Shown here in pieces: positions 51,136 to 60,819 of a stretch of DNA of 64,000 nucleotides. The notes under the pieces are model-generated. The model was given only the letters and a program-made list of their open reading frames with translations. It searched no databases and was not told the DNA's origin. Position numbers and translations under genes: made by a program. The DNA comes from Sphingobacteriaceae bacterium (lineage in GTDB: Bacteria; Bacteroidota; Bacteroidia; Sphingobacteriales; Sphingobacteriaceae), in the NCBI GenBank assembly GCA_903642215.1, contig CAHJWG010000001.1, forward strand, positions 744,001 through 808,000, given 5' to 3'. Position 1 is the first letter of the stretch. Each line of letters starts with the position of its first letter.

Positions 51136-51591
51136 ATGAAGATTGTTAAGTATCCGGTTATTACCGGCGAAACATCAATGGTTTTTGAATTTACAAGTGA
51201 AGGGCTTCATGGAAGCATTCCTAAACTTATTATTTACAGTGAAACGCACTTGCGTAATTTTTATAATTTAGGTTTTGGTGATAAAGATGAAATTACCGGA
51301 CAAATAGATGATGAAATTGTTACGAATAATGGTGACAGCGAGAAAGTATTAGCAACTGTTGCTTCTACATTATATATATTTATGGAGAAATTTCCTGATG
51401 CTATGGTTTTTGCAACAGGCAGCACTAAAGCAAGGACACGGTTATATAGAATTGGCATCAGCAATAATTTAATTGAAATACAGGAAGATTTTGAAATTTA
51501 TGGCCTTGCAGAGAATAAATGGCAAAATTTCCAAAAACAAACAGCGTACGAAGCTTTTTTGATAGTTCAGAAAAAAATAGATTTAAAATAA
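51136..51591 (+). CDS. DUF6934 family protein
   Basis: 151 residues: MKIVKYPVITGETSMVFEFT, GLHGSIPKLIIYS, a central acidic part, then FMEKFPDAMVFATGSTKART and RLYRIGISNNL. This matches the DUF6934 family of Bacteroidota, which has no known function. A 50-residue frame overlaps its stop by 1 nt and looks like an obligate partner, as in two-gene modules such as toxin-antitoxin pairs. A TAAAAGAAGCAT copy lies upstream (51086-51097). Confidence 0.8.
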   Translation: MKIVKYPVITGETSMVFEFTSEGLHGSIPKLIIYSETHLRNFYNLGFGDKDEITGQIDDEIVTNNGDSEKVLATVASTLYIFMEKFPDAMVFATGSTKARTRLYRIGISNNLIEIQEDFEIYGLAENKWQNFQKQTAYEAFLIVQKKIDLK

Positions 51592-51743
51592 TGAAAGCTA
51601 TAAAAAATATAAATAAAAAACCAACAGTTTTAAAGGTTGATAAAAACTTGGATAATTATCTTAACAAAGGTTTATTTAAAGAAAAAATAGATAAAGCAAA
51701 TGAAGTTTTAAAATCGATAGGCCTTCCTAAATTTTCAAAATAA
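51591..51743 (+). CDS. Small protein co-encoded with DUF6934
   Basis: 50 residues from the ATG at 51591, which shares its A with the TAA stop of the preceding gene. Lys-rich, with KPTVLKVDKNLDNYLNKGLF followed by a helix (KEKIDKANEVLKSIGLPKFS). The overlapped arrangement argues for translational coupling. I do not recognise a family. A longer frame starting at 51519 would overlap the partner by 70 nt and is less likely. Confidence 0.65.
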   Translation: MKAIKNINKKPTVLKVDKNLDNYLNKGLFKEKIDKANEVLKSIGLPKFSK

Positions 51744-51790
51744 TACGTATCCAATAAAACTATTTTTACAGATTTTATTTTACAAAATTT

Positions 51791-53035
51791 ATGATAAACC
51801 GAATTAGATGTATAGTAACGATCAGCATTTTGTGCTTCGGATTAAGTTCTTTTAATCGGGTTTCTGCTATAAAAAACGGCATTTGGCTGGCCAAACTAAA
51901 AACAGCTTCGGGGCAATACATTCCTTTTAATTTTGAATTGAAGGATAGTGCCGGTAAAAAGCTGTTAACGGTTATCAACGGAAAAGAACGCTTTAAAGTA
52001 ACTGATATTAAGGTAAAAGGCGATTCCGTTTTAATTAAAATGCCTTTGTTTGATAGTGAAATTCTGGCTGCGTTAAGTACTGATTCGCTACAGGGAAACT
52101 GGGTTAGGCATTTGGGAAACCGCGATGTAAAAATTCCGTTTTCTGCAAAAGCAAATGCTTCCTGGCGGTTTTTCTCTTCTCCTGAAAAAGCAAAATTTAA
52201 TATTTCCGGCAGATGGTCTGCTGTTTTTACCGATGAAAATTCGGAAAATAAAGACGTAACCGTTGGCGAATTCAAACAAAACGGAAACGATATTACCGGC
52301 ACATTTTTAACCACCACCGGCGATTACCGTTTTTTACAGGGAACAGTTGCCGGCGATAACCTGTATTTATCGTGCTTTGATGGTTCGCACGCTTTTTTGT
52401 TTACCGGCAAAATCAGCAATGAAAAAACAATTACCAACGGAAAATTTTATGCCGGTGCATCATCTGTAAGCTTGTGGAATGCAACTAAAGATGCCAACGC
52501 TAAACTGCCGGATGCTTACTCGCTAACAGTTTTAAAACCGGGCTATAAAAAGATCGATTTTACATTCCCTGATCTCAATAAAAAACCGGTTTCGCCGGCT
52601 GATCCTCAGTTTAAAAACAAGGTTGTTATTTTACAGATTCTGGGTTCCTGGTGTCCAAATTGTATGGATGAAACCGCTTATATGATTAACTTTTACAAAA
52701 AATATCATGTAAAAGGAGTAGATGTTTTAGGTTTGGCTTATGAGCGCACCACGGATTTTGCAACTTCCAAAAAGAACGTTGAACAGTTAAAAAACAGGTT
52801 TAATGTGCCTTACGATTTGCTGGTAACCGGTTATACCAGCAACAAAACCGAAGCTGCTAAAAGTTTGCCTGCATTATCGGGCATTGTTGGTTTCCCAACC
52901 ACTATTATTATTGATAAAAAAGGTGATGTCCGTAAAATCCATACCGGTTTTAGCGGCCCGGGAACCGGTGACCATTATACAGAGTTTACGCACGAATTTG
53001 AAACGCTGATCGATCAGTTGCTGGCAGAAAAGTAA
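51791..53035 (+). CDS. TlpA-like thioredoxin-fold lipid- or membrane-exported protein
   Basis: 414 residues with an N-terminal hydrophobic signal (CIVTISILCFGLSSFNRVSA). A beta-rich domain of about 240 residues is followed by a thioredoxin domain with C288-x2-C291 (GSWCPNCMDETAY), FDVPYDLLVTGYTS-type segment, and the cis-Pro region GIVGFPTTIIIDKKGDV. TlpA-like proteins reduce or isomerise disulfides in the periplasm, for example in cytochrome c maturation, which may matter here because of the CxxCH lipoproteins 22 kb away. The partner is not known. It is convergent with the holin-like gene. Confidence 0.88.
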   Translation: MINRIRCIVTISILCFGLSSFNRVSAIKNGIWLAKLKTASGQYIPFNFELKDSAGKKLLTVINGKERFKVTDIKVKGDSVLIKMPLFDSEILAALSTDSLQGNWVRHLGNRDVKIPFSAKANASWRFFSSPEKAKFNISGRWSAVFTDENSENKDVTVGEFKQNGNDITGTFLTTTGDYRFLQGTVAGDNLYLSCFDGSHAFLFTGKISNEKTITNGKFYAGASSVSLWNATKDANAKLPDAYSLTVLKPGYKKIDFTFPDLNKKPVSPADPQFKNKVVILQILGSWCPNCMDETAYMINFYKKYHVKGVDVLGLAYERTTDFATSKKNVEQLKNRFNVPYDLLVTGYTSNKTEAAKSLPALSGIVGFPTTIIIDKKGDVRKIHTGFSGPGTGDHYTEFTHEFETLIDQLLAEK

Positions 53036-53041
53036 CGAAGA

Positions 53042-53380
53042 TCAGTTTTTTTCAAAAGAACTGAAAATCATTTTCAAAACAGCTAAAACGATTGCAAAAA
53101 GGGCTGCCGAAAAGAAGCCATCCACACTAAAACCTTTTAACAGATTGGAAACCAGCATTACCATTAAAACAGTGATGATAAACGAAAATAAGCCAAGTGT
53201 TAAAATTGTAATCGGCAAGGTAAGGATGCGTAATAAAAAGCCAATTGTGGCATTTACCAAAGCCAAAACAACCCCGGTAAGTACGGCAGATAAATAGCCG
53301 TTTACATGCACACCGGGAATTAATTGTGCGGCGATAAAAACAGCTAAACCGGTTAATAAAATCTCAATTATAAATCTCAT
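53042..53380 (-). CDS. Phage holin family 4 (YvlD-like) membrane protein
   Basis: 112 residues from the ATG at 53380, chosen because the preceding ten residues are not hydrophobic (an in-frame start at 53410 exists). Four hydrophobic segments with TGVVLALVNATIGFLLRILT and LPITILTLGLFSFIITVL match the holin-4-2/YvlD family. These are chromosomal proteins of unclear function in stress and envelope biology; the holin name reflects only homology. No phage genes are nearby. Confidence 0.85.
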   Translation of the reverse strand: MRFIIEILLTGLAVFIAAQLIPGVHVNGYLSAVLTGVVLALVNATIGFLLRILTLPITILTLGLFSFIITVLMVMLVSNLLKGFSVDGFFSAALFAIVLAVLKMIFSSFEKN

Positions 53381-53491
53381 TACTTTAAATGTTGCCGGTA
53401 AATTTATCAATATAATATTTCAACTCCATTTTTTACCCGATAAAAGAAGCATCTGGTTTGATCAGCTTCAACCAAAAATTTTATTAAAAGC

Positions 53492-53520
53492 TTGACTGTT
53501 AAATAATTTATTTACATTTG
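53492..53520 (+). promoter_or_regulatory. Promoter of the rimP-nusA-infB operon
   Basis: TTG (53492-53494), 18 nt, TACATTTG (53513-53520), a very good Bacteroidota promoter. Transcription should start near 53527, exactly at the 5' edge of the leader hairpin. Confidence 0.75.
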
Positions 53521-53527
53521 TGGTATT

Positions 53528-53560
53528 AAAGAAAGAGGGGCTTAGTTCCCTCTTTTCTTT
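53528..53560 (+). promoter_or_regulatory. Leader hairpin of rimP-nusA-infB, candidate attenuator
   Basis: AAAGAAAGAGGG (53528-53539) pairs with CCCTCTTTTCTTT (53548-53560) with one bulged T, followed by TAACC. It would form the very 5' end of the mRNA, 20 nt before the ATG. It resembles an intrinsic terminator and could let NusA control its own operon, or stabilise the mRNA. Confidence 0.55.
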
Positions 53561-53579
53561 TAACCGTTAATTTTGAAAT

Positions 53580-54044
53580 ATGACTATTGAACAACAGGTT
53601 ACAAACCTGGTAGAAGAGAAAATTAGCGACCGGCCTGATTTATTTTTAATAGATGTAAAAATGCACGCTAACGGTAACTTGATTGTGCTGGTTGACGGCG
53701 ATAAGGGAATCGGGATTGCTGATTGTGCGGCCATCAGCCGGCATGTTGGTTTTCATCTGGAGGAAAATAATGTAATTGAGCAGGCTTACAATCTGGAAGT
53801 TTCTTCTCCCGGAATTGATTTTCCGTTGAAATCTGTTCGTCAGTTTCAGAAAAATATTGGCCGTAACCTAATTCTAAAATTAACAGACGGCAGCCAGAAG
53901 GAAGGCAAGCTTTTATCTGCCGATGAAGAAGGCGTAACCATAGAAGAAAAAATAACAGCAAAAGGTAAAAAAGCTGCGTACATAGAAACGCATTTGCAAT
54001 TTACACAGCTAAATGAAGTAGTCGTTTTAATATCATTCAAATAA
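53580..54044 (+). CDS. rimP: Ribosome maturation factor RimP
   Basis: 154 residues: the N-terminal alpha/beta domain with FLIDVKMHANGNLIVLVDGDKGIGIADCAAISRH-type sequence, the signature NLEVSSPGIDFPL, and the C-terminal SH3-like barrel. RimP helps assemble the 30S subunit. First gene of the rimP-nusA-infB operon, 3 nt before nusA, an arrangement conserved across bacteria. Confidence 0.94.
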   Translation: MTIEQQVTNLVEEKISDRPDLFLIDVKMHANGNLIVLVDGDKGIGIADCAAISRHVGFHLEENNVIEQAYNLEVSSPGIDFPLKSVRQFQKNIGRNLILKLTDGSQKEGKLLSADEEGVTIEEKITAKGKKAAYIETHLQFTQLNEVVVLISFK

Positions 54045-54047
54045 AAA

Positions 54048-55283
54048 ATGAGCAATATAAATTTAATAGATTCTTTCCAGGAGTTTAAGGATTTCAAAAA
54101 TATCGACCGCCCGACGATGATGAGTGTGATGGAAGATGTTTTACGGAGCATGATCAGAAAAAAATACGGTACGGATGAAAATTGCGACATTATCGTGAAC
54201 ACAGATAACGGCGATTTAGAAATCTGGCGTACACGGATGGTTATGAAAGATGGTTTTTCTGAAGATGATGATCTGGAAGTAGAACTGGCGGAAGCAAAAA
54301 CTTACGATCCGGATTTGGAAGTTGGCGATGAGCAGATTGAACTGATCACGCTGGAAAGTTTTGGCCGCCGTGCAATCCTGGCTGCCCGCCAAACTTTGGT
54401 TTCCAAAATCCTGGAACTGGAAAAGGATGAAATCTACAAAAAATATAAAGATAGAGTTGGTGAAATTGTAACCGGTGAAGTTTACCAGGTTTGGAAAAAG
54501 GAAACCCTGATTCTGGATGACGAAGGAAATGAATTGCTACTTCCGAAAACAGAACAAATCCCGGCGGATTACTTCAAAAAAGGTGATTCCGTGCGTGCCG
54601 TAATCCATAAAGTGGATATGCTGAACAGTAATCCGAAAATTATTATCTCGCGCACGGCTCCCGAGTTTTTGCAGCGTTTATTTGAAATGGAAGTTCCGGA
54701 GATTTTTGACGGGCTGATTATCATTAAAAAAATTGTCCGCGAACCCGGCGAAAGGGCAAAAGTAGCGGTAGAATCTTACGATGACCGGATTGACCCGGTT
54801 GGTGCTTGTGTTGGGATGAAAGGTTCCCGGATTCATGGTATTGTACGTGAGTTAAAAAATGAAAATATCGACGTGATTAATTACACTAATAATTTGTCTT
54901 TATATGTACAGCGTGCCCTTTCTCCCGCAAAAATTACTTCTATTAAATTAGATGATGATAAGAAAACGGCTGCGGTTTACCTAAAACCGGATCAGGTATC
55001 TTTGGCCATCGGCCGTGGCGGGCATAACATAAAACTGGCAGGTAAATTGACAGGTTACGAAATTGACGTTTACCGCGAAGTTGACGAACATGAGGAAGAT
55101 GTGGATATTGAAGAATTTTCTGATGAGATTGACGGCTGGATCCTGGATGAGTTTAAACGAATCGGTTTAGATACAGCTAAATCAGTTTTAAACCTTAGCG
55201 TTGATGAGTTGGTTAAACGTACTGATTTGGAAGAAGAAACGGTAAAAGAAGTACTGTCAATTTTGCATTCAGAATTTGAATAA
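54048..55283 (+). CDS. nusA: Transcription termination/antitermination factor NusA
   Basis: 411 residues: NusA N-terminal domain (FQEFKDFKNIDRPTMMSVME), an S1 domain (GEIVTGEVYQVWKKETLILD), tandem KH domains (DPVGACVGMKGSRIHGIVRE, QVSLAIGRGGHNIKLAGKLTG), and a helix-hairpin-helix end (FKRIGLDTAKSVLNLSVDEL). The acidic repeats of E. coli NusA are absent, as usual in this phylum. It binds RNA polymerase at pauses. Located between rimP and infB. Confidence 0.95.
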   Translation: MSNINLIDSFQEFKDFKNIDRPTMMSVMEDVLRSMIRKKYGTDENCDIIVNTDNGDLEIWRTRMVMKDGFSEDDDLEVELAEAKTYDPDLEVGDEQIELITLESFGRRAILAARQTLVSKILELEKDEIYKKYKDRVGEIVTGEVYQVWKKETLILDDEGNELLLPKTEQIPADYFKKGDSVRAVIHKVDMLNSNPKIIISRTAPEFLQRLFEMEVPEIFDGLIIIKKIVREPGERAKVAVESYDDRIDPVGACVGMKGSRIHGIVRELKNENIDVINYTNNLSLYVQRALSPAKITSIKLDDDKKTAAVYLKPDQVSLAIGRGGHNIKLAGKLTGYEIDVYREVDEHEEDVDIEEFSDEIDGWILDEFKRIGLDTAKSVLNLSVDELVKRTDLEEETVKEVLSILHSEFE

Positions 55284-55308
55284 AATGCAATAACAAATTA
55301 AAAAAATG

Positions 55309-55316
55309 TACTTTTG
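55309..55316 (+). promoter_or_regulatory. Possible internal -7 box TACTTTTG before infB
   Basis: TACTTTTG fits TAnnTTTG and lies 25 nt before the infB start, in the 58-nt gap after nusA. The nearest TTTG upstream is too far away (30 nt). Weak evidence for an internal promoter. Confidence 0.35.
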
Positions 55317-55341
55317 TATAAAAGCGCAGAAAACAATATAA

Positions 55342-58300
55342 ATGTCAGAAGACAAATCTATAAAATTATTTAAAGCAGCAAAAGAGCTGAATATAGGCAC
55401 CAGTACTATAGTTGGGTTTTTAAGCGGAAAAGGCTATAAAGTAGAAAATAAACCCACTACAAAGCTGGAAGGCGATATGTACGAGGCTCTTTTAAAAGAA
55501 TTTCAGGGTGATAAAAATGTAAAAGAGGAAGCTAAACAGATTAGCATCGGGAAAATCAGAAAAGAAGAAGCAGCACTTGTTGCCGAAAGAACTTCATTTT
55601 CTTCTGATAAAAACACGGAAAGCCATGACATAATGGCTAAAAATGGTAATGCTGATTACAGCAGACCTGCTTTACCAAACCAGCCGGCAAAAGATGACGG
55701 CCATTTGCCAGGAGTTAAGGTTGTAGGTAAAATTGATTTAAACAATTTGAACGGCAGAGGCCATCAGGAAAAACCTGTTATAAAAGAAGCACCAAAGCCA
55801 GAAATTAAACCAGTAGTTGAACCAAAGGCTGCTGAGGTAAAACCGGTTGAAGCAAAGCCGGAAATAGCTGCACAAGTTGTTGTTCCTAATCAGCCAGCTC
55901 CAAAAGTAGTACAACCAGAACCAGTTGCACCAGTTATTAACCAGTCAAAGCCGGAAGTACCAGAAAAAACAATTGTAAACGAAGTACCAAAATTAGAAGT
56001 GCCGCAGCCGATTGTTGTTCAGTCGGCAGTTGAAGTAAAAATACCGGAAATAAAAATACCGGAAATAAAAGTGCCGGAAATTATTGCCACGCCTTCAATA
56101 ATTAATAATACAAATGCTGAGCCGGCAATTGAAGATGCACCTGCAGAATCTGAAGTAATCAGGGCACGTGCAGATCGTTTAAGCGGCCCGAATGTTATTG
56201 GCAAAATGACTTTACCGGTTACACCTTCAAAACGTAAAGATCAACCGGTTGCTTCTTCAAATGCAGGAAATAACAGTGCGGCGGATCATAAAAGGAAGCG
56301 CAAACGTAAAGAAAACAGTCCCGGCCAGCCTCCGCATACCGGGCAAAATTCTGGTAATGCAGGTTCTCATGCACCAAACAGTTTAGGACAAAATTCAAGA
56401 CCTCCGGGTCAGAATAATAATAATCCGGCAGGTAACCGTCCGCCTTTCAACAGAAATAACAATAACGGACGGCCTGATAATAGAAACACACACAGCAATA
56501 ATAGGCCTGCCCCATCAACAGGCCCGAAAGAAGAACCTACAGAAAAGGAAATTCAGGATCAGATCAAAGCTACTTTAGCGCGTTTAAGCGGTGCCGGAAA
56601 ATCCGGTAAATTTGCACAACGTTCTAAGTTGCGCCGCCAAAAACGGGATGATTATGCCTCTTCCGCAGAAGATGCAGCAATGGAGCAGCAATTGCAATCC
56701 AAAATTTTGAAAGTTACAGAGTTTGTTACTGCAAACGAGCTGGCTTCGATGATGGATGTATCTGTTACGCAGATTATATCCACCTGCATGAGTTTAGGTT
56801 TATTCGTATCTATTAATCAACGTTTGGATGCGGAAACATTAACTATTGTAGCCGATGAATTTGGCTACGAAATAGAATTTGTAAAACCACAGGATGAAGA
56901 AGCTAGTTTAGATGAAGTTGATGCTGCTGATACGCTAATCTCTCGTGCACCAATTGTAACGATTATGGGCCACGTAGATCATGGTAAAACTTCATTGCTG
57001 GATTTTATCCGTAAAACCAACGTAATTGCCGGTGAAGCTGGTGGAATTACGCAGCATATCGGTGCTTACGAAGTAACTTTGGAAAATAAAAAGAAAATTA
57101 CTTTCCTGGACACACCGGGCCACGAAGCTTTTACAGCAATGCGCGCCAGAGGTGCACAGGTAACAGATATTGTGATTATTGTAATTGCTGCCGATGATAG
57201 CGTGATGCCGCAAACAAGGGAGGCGATCAACCATGCGCAGGCAGCAGGTGCGCCTATCATTTTTGCATTTAACAAAATTGACCGGCCAGGTGCTAATGCA
57301 GAGAAAATTCGTGAACAGTTGGCTACCATGAATATTTTGGTAGAAGATTGGGGCGGAAAATATCAGGCACAAGAAATTTCTGCTAAAACAGGTTTAAATA
57401 TAGATGCCCTACTGGAAAAAGTATTGCTGGAAGCAGAATTGTTAGAATTAACGGCTAACCCAAATAAACGTGCTGTAGGGACTGTGATTGAAGCAGCTTT
57501 GGATAAAGGGCGTGGTATTGTTACTACCGTTTTAGTTCAGGCCGGAAAGCTGCGAGTTGGTGATCCGATTTTAGCGGGTTGTTATAGCGGCCGTGTTAAA
57601 GCTTTAACTAATGAGCGCGGGCAACGCGTGGAAGAAGCCGGTCCATCAACTCCGGTTCAGGTTTTAGGTATGCAAGGTGCGCCAACAGCTGGTGATAAGT
57701 TTAACTCTATGGAAAGTGAAGTTGAAGCCAGGGAAATTGCCAACAAACGTTTGCAGTTACAGCGTGAACAGGGTTTGCGTACGCAAAAACACATCACACT
57801 TGATGAAATCGGCCGTCGTTTAGCCATCGGAAACTTTAAAGAACTGAACATTATTGTTAAAGGTGATGTAGATGGTTCTATCGAAGCACTTTCTGATTCG
57901 TTGCTAAAACTTTCGACGGAACAAATTCAGGTAAATATCATTTCTAAAGCAGTTGGCCAAATTTCAGAATCTGATGTATTGTTAGCTTCCGCTTCAGATG
58001 CGATTATTATTGGTTTCCAGGTTCGTCCTTCCGGCAGCGCACGTAAATTAGCAGAACAGGAACAAATTGATATTCGTTTATATTCCATTATTTACGATGC
58101 TATCAACGAAATTAAAGCGGCCATGGAAGGTATGCTGGCTCCGACTTTTGAAGAGAAAATTGTTGCCAATGTAGAAATTCGGGAAACTTTCAAAATCAGT
58201 AAAGTTGGTACGATTGCCGGTTGTATGGTGTTGGACGGAAAAATCAGCCGCAACAGCAAAATACGGATTGTGCGCGATGGCGTAGTGGTTTATACTGGCG

Positions 58301-58452
58301 AACTGGCTTCGTTAAAACGCTATAAAGATGATGTAAAAGAAGTAGCAACCGGTTACGAATGCGGTTTAAACATCAATAATTTTAACAACATCGAAGTGGG
58401 TGATATTGTTGAAGCTTATGAAAATGTGGAAGTTAAACGAAAGTTGGCTTAA
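55342..58452 (+). CDS. infB: Translation initiation factor IF-2
   Basis: 1036 residues: an N-terminal IF2_N helix ([20 protein letters not shown]), a long low-complexity Pro/Glu/Lys/Asn-rich stretch (about 80-390) including [14 protein letters not shown], and a second IF2_N near 450. The GTPase domain has G1 GHVDHGKTS (residue 543), G3 DTPGHEAF, G4 NKID and G5 SAKTG. Then come the beta-barrel, linker and C-terminal fMet-tRNA-binding domain. The intrinsic terminator at 58477 ends the operon. One TAAAAGAAGCAC copy is inside the low-complexity part. Confidence 0.96.
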   Translation: MSEDKSIKLFKAAKELNIGTSTIVGFLSGKGYKVENKPTTKLEGDMYEALLKEFQGDKNVKEEAKQISIGKIRKEEAALVAERTSFSSDKNTESHDIMAKNGNADYSRPALPNQPAKDDGHLPGVKVVGKIDLNNLNGRGHQEKPVIKEAPKPEIKPVVEPKAAEVKPVEAKPEIAAQVVVPNQPAPKVVQPEPVAPVINQSKPEVPEKTIVNEVPKLEVPQPIVVQSAVEVKIPEIKIPEIKVPEIIATPSIINNTNAEPAIEDAPAESEVIRARADRLSGPNVIGKMTLPVTPSKRKDQPVASSNAGNNSAADHKRKRKRKENSPGQPPHTGQNSGNAGSHAPNSLGQNSRPPGQNNNNPAGNRPPFNRNNNNGRPDNRNTHSNNRPAPSTGPKEEPTEKEIQDQIKATLARLSGAGKSGKFAQRSKLRRQKRDDYASSAEDAAMEQQLQSKILKVTEFVTANELASMMDVSVTQIISTCMSLGLFVSINQRLDAETLTIVADEFGYEIEFVKPQDEEASLDEVDAADTLISRAPIVTIMGHVDHGKTSLLDFIRKTNVIAGEAGGITQHIGAYEVTLENKKKITFLDTPGHEAFTAMRARGAQVTDIVIIVIAADDSVMPQTREAINHAQAAGAPIIFAFNKIDRPGANAEKIREQLATMNILVEDWGGKYQAQEISAKTGLNIDALLEKVLLEAELLELTANPNKRAVGTVIEAALDKGRGIVTTVLVQAGKLRVGDPILAGCYSGRVKALTNERGQRVEEAGPSTPVQVLGMQGAPTAGDKFNSMESEVEAREIANKRLQLQREQGLRTQKHITLDEIGRRLAIGNFKELNIIVKGDVDGSIEALSDSLLKLSTEQIQVNIISKAVGQISESDVLLASASDAIIIGFQVRPSGSARKLAEQEQIDIRLYSIIYDAINEIKAAMEGMLAPTFEEKIVANVEIRETFKISKVGTIAGCMVLDGKISRNSKIRIVRDGVVVYTGELASLKRYKDDVKEVATGYECGLNINNFNNIEVGDIVEAYENVEVKRKLA

Positions 58453-58476
58453 CGATAAAATTTTTTATAAAATATG

Positions 58477-58513
58477 AAGAGCCTTACTATTAGCAATAGC
58501 AAGGCTCTTTTTA
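58477..58513 (+). terminator. Intrinsic terminator of the rimP-nusA-infB operon
   Basis: Two-part stem: AAGAGCCTT (58477-58485) with AAGGCTCTT (58501-58509) and inner CTATT with AATAG, then a T run. A variant of the 12-mer (ATGCCTCTTTTA, 58517-58528) follows at once. Confidence 0.9.
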
Positions 58514-58615
58514 TGGATGCCTCTTTTATCGAATTAAATATTATATTTTTTAACAATGTTAGTGTAACACTTGGAATATAAAGTTTTATAATTGAGAATA
58601 ATAATAAGTTAATAT

Positions 58616-59701
58616 ATGAATCAATCTAATGATAAAAAGCTTTCAGGTAGTGTAAATTATAGTTTTGTTGATACCATCCGTTGTATTTCCATGATGGGGA
58701 TTGTGTTCTTACACTGCTCTGTTTTTTGGGGTTTAAAATACAAAAGTTTCTCAGAAACGTTAATCGAAACAGCAGTCATGCAACTTTTAAAATTTTCTAC
58801 CATTGCGTTTTTTTTAATTGGCGGGTTTTTGATCAATCATAAAATCAATGAATACAGTGCAAGTCAATATTTAAAAAATAGGTTCACTAATACAGTAAAG
58901 CCCTGGTTGTTCTGGGTAAGTTTGTTCTTTGTTTTAGATATAATTGGGCAGGTAATTATTTACTTACGATTTGGCAGTAGTGATGCTTTTAATAATTTAC
59001 CCTTATATCTGATTGAAGAGACAGGGCATATTTTGTTTTATACTGCTTTTTGGTTTATCCCCAATTTTTTAATTTGTATAGCGTTACTACTACTTTTTAA
59101 AAAGTACCTATACAATATACGGTTTGGTGTGTTTTTAGGAATTTTATCCATTTTTTACAGTATAAATTTATATGGCACTTGGATTCCTACCGAGCATTCT
59201 AGTGCTTTATTTGGATTTGTATTTTATCTGTGGCTTGGCGTAATGCTAAACAAACACTTTCAAAAAGTAATAACTTTTATCAATAAAATATCTTGGAATA
59301 AGCTGATCCTTATAAATATAATATTTTTTACTTTAAGTATGGTAGAAATTATTTACTTAATGAGGTTGGGTTCAAAAGATTCTTATGATACATTAAGGAT
59401 TACAAATATTCTTTATTCTTTAAGTATGTTTACTGCTTTGTTAAAAATAGGAGGTATAGATATTATACAAAGAAAATTAAATCCAAGACAAACGACCTTT
59501 GGGATATACTTAGTTCATGAAATATTAATTATCAATGTATTACCGTTGATTTTTACACCTTTAAAAATACACCCGGCCTTGCTCAATGCAAGTAGTAATA
59601 TATTTTATACAATCGTACGTTTTATAATAGTTTATGTACTAAGTTTTTTATTAACGGTTGGTATAGGTAAAACTAAAATGAAATGGATAGTAGGCCAATA
59701 G
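58616..59701 (+). CDS. Acyltransferase family 3 (OafA/YrhL-like) membrane protein
   Basis: 361 residues with about ten membrane segments. The opening FVDTIRCISMMGIVFLHCSV matches the family (conserved His in HCS), followed by FFLIGGFLINHK and YLKNRFTNTVKPWLFWV, then FGIYLVHEILIINV near the end. These enzymes transfer acyl groups such as acetyl from the cytoplasm to surface polysaccharides or lipids. It faces the minus-strand glycan genes that follow, which supports such a role. The start ATG at 58616 fits. Confidence 0.88.
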   Translation: MNQSNDKKLSGSVNYSFVDTIRCISMMGIVFLHCSVFWGLKYKSFSETLIETAVMQLLKFSTIAFFLIGGFLINHKINEYSASQYLKNRFTNTVKPWLFWVSLFFVLDIIGQVIIYLRFGSSDAFNNLPLYLIEETGHILFYTAFWFIPNFLICIALLLLFKKYLYNIRFGVFLGILSIFYSINLYGTWIPTEHSSALFGFVFYLWLGVMLNKHFQKVITFINKISWNKLILINIIFFTLSMVEIIYLMRLGSKDSYDTLRITNILYSLSMFTALLKIGGIDIIQRKLNPRQTTFGIYLVHEILIINVLPLIFTPLKIHPALLNASSNIFYTIVRFIIVYVLSFLLTVGIGKTKMKWIVGQ

Positions 59702-59718
59702 TTTCAAGATCAGTGGAA

Positions 59719-60819
59719 TTATAATTCAATAGCTCTTTTTAGTTCTTCCAAGTATAAAGTTCCCCATTTTTCGTCGGGCTCCAAATGGCAACCTTCTCCC
59801 CATTCGTTCCAAGCATTGATAAATAATAGTTGTTCATTATCCGGTAAATTTTTTTCTGTATATTCTTTCATTTCCTTAGCCCATTTCCCAAATAGTTGTG
59901 GTGTAGTACCAATATAAATTGTAGCGTTCTTTTTTCTTCGGGCAGAATTGTCCCACGATGGGCAAATACACCGGAAATATTTATAATCAGGTTTTGGCCT
60001 GTTAACTATATTTTTTACAAGGTTAGGATAAGCATAAAGCCCGTTTTCATAAACCAGAGATTTTTTAATTGCAGATTTATGTAACGCTTTCTTAAATAAA
60101 TATTCTACCATATTCTTTTTTGCTGCCTTTTCTCCTCTTAATGTTTCGTCCGGGGCAAATTCCATCCCTGCATCAAACCCATGTTTTGTTGGGTCTAAAT
60201 TCCTTTCAAAGTTTTCTACCCTTATTAAGAAAATGTCGGGAAACCCTGCTTTTTGTACCTCATCCCGCCATAATTTTGTTGCTTCTTTTATATCAGGATG
60301 AAGTTCTGACCTGTAAACTATAAATACCGGTTTTCCGTCAATTTTAATATATCTCTCATCTTTAAAAAATGGAATAAGATAACCAATATGGTTTTTATCA
60401 TCCTCAAGAGAATAATCCTGTTGCATCAATACATCTTTCTCTTGCCCATCCCATGTTCTTGTCCAATTTTCATTGGCCCAGCATAAACAAAAAGGAAAAT
60501 TTGGTTCTTTGCTTCCTAACAAATTATGAATGGGCTTTTCTAACAAAAGTTTGCCATTAAACCAATAATGATAAAAGCAAAACCCGTAAATTCCGAATTG
60601 TTTGGCTAAATTGGATTGTTCAATTAAAACACTATTGTTATCTAAATTATAGTAATTTCTATCTATAGGAATATGGGGCTGATAATGATCTTTAAATAAC
60701 GAAGTTGCCTTTTTTACATTTGTCCATTCTGTAAAGCCTTTTTCCCACCATTCGTTATTTTCTTTGATCTCATGGTATTGAGGTAAATATAAAGCAATTG
60801 GTTTTACAGCACTTTTCAT
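59719..60819 (-). CDS. WbsX-like (GH99-like domain) glycan protein
   Basis: 366 residues: KPIALYLPQYHEIKENNEWW, GFTEWTNVKKA, YGFCFYHYWFNGKLLLEKP, FCLCWANENWTRTWDG and FINAWNEWGEGCHLEPDEKW. These are the landmarks of the WbsX family found in O-antigen and capsule clusters. Whether it transfers or hydrolyses sugar is not settled in the family. It is first from the right end of a minus-strand group of glycan genes and convergent with the acyltransferase. Confidence 0.88.
   Translation of the reverse strand: MKSAVKPIALYLPQYHEIKENNEWWEKGFTEWTNVKKATSLFKDHYQPHIPIDRNYYNLDNNSVLIEQSNLAKQFGIYGFCFYHYWFNGKLLLEKPIHNLLGSKEPNFPFCLCWANENWTRTWDGQEKDVLMQQDYSLEDDKNHIGYLIPFFKDERYIKIDGKPVFIVYRSELHPDIKEATKLWRDEVQKAGFPDIFLIRVENFERNLDPTKHGFDAGMEFAPDETLRGEKAAKKNMVEYLFKKALHKSAIKKSLVYENGLYAYPNLVKNIVNRPKPDYKYFRCICPSWDNSARRKKNATIYIGTTPQLFGKWAKEMKEYTEKNLPDNEQLLFINAWNEWGEGCHLEPDEKWGTLYLEELKRAIEL

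Noticed and set aside
51775-52317. Minus-strand frame of 180 codons
   Set aside because: It is antisense to the TlpA-like gene and shows no domain.
53042-53380. Sign of a prophage from the holin-like gene
   Set aside because: The family is chromosomal and no other phage gene is present.
56041-56090. Tandem [14 protein letters not shown]-coding repeats as a DNA repeat of interest
   Set aside because: They are part of the low-complexity linker normal for IF-2.
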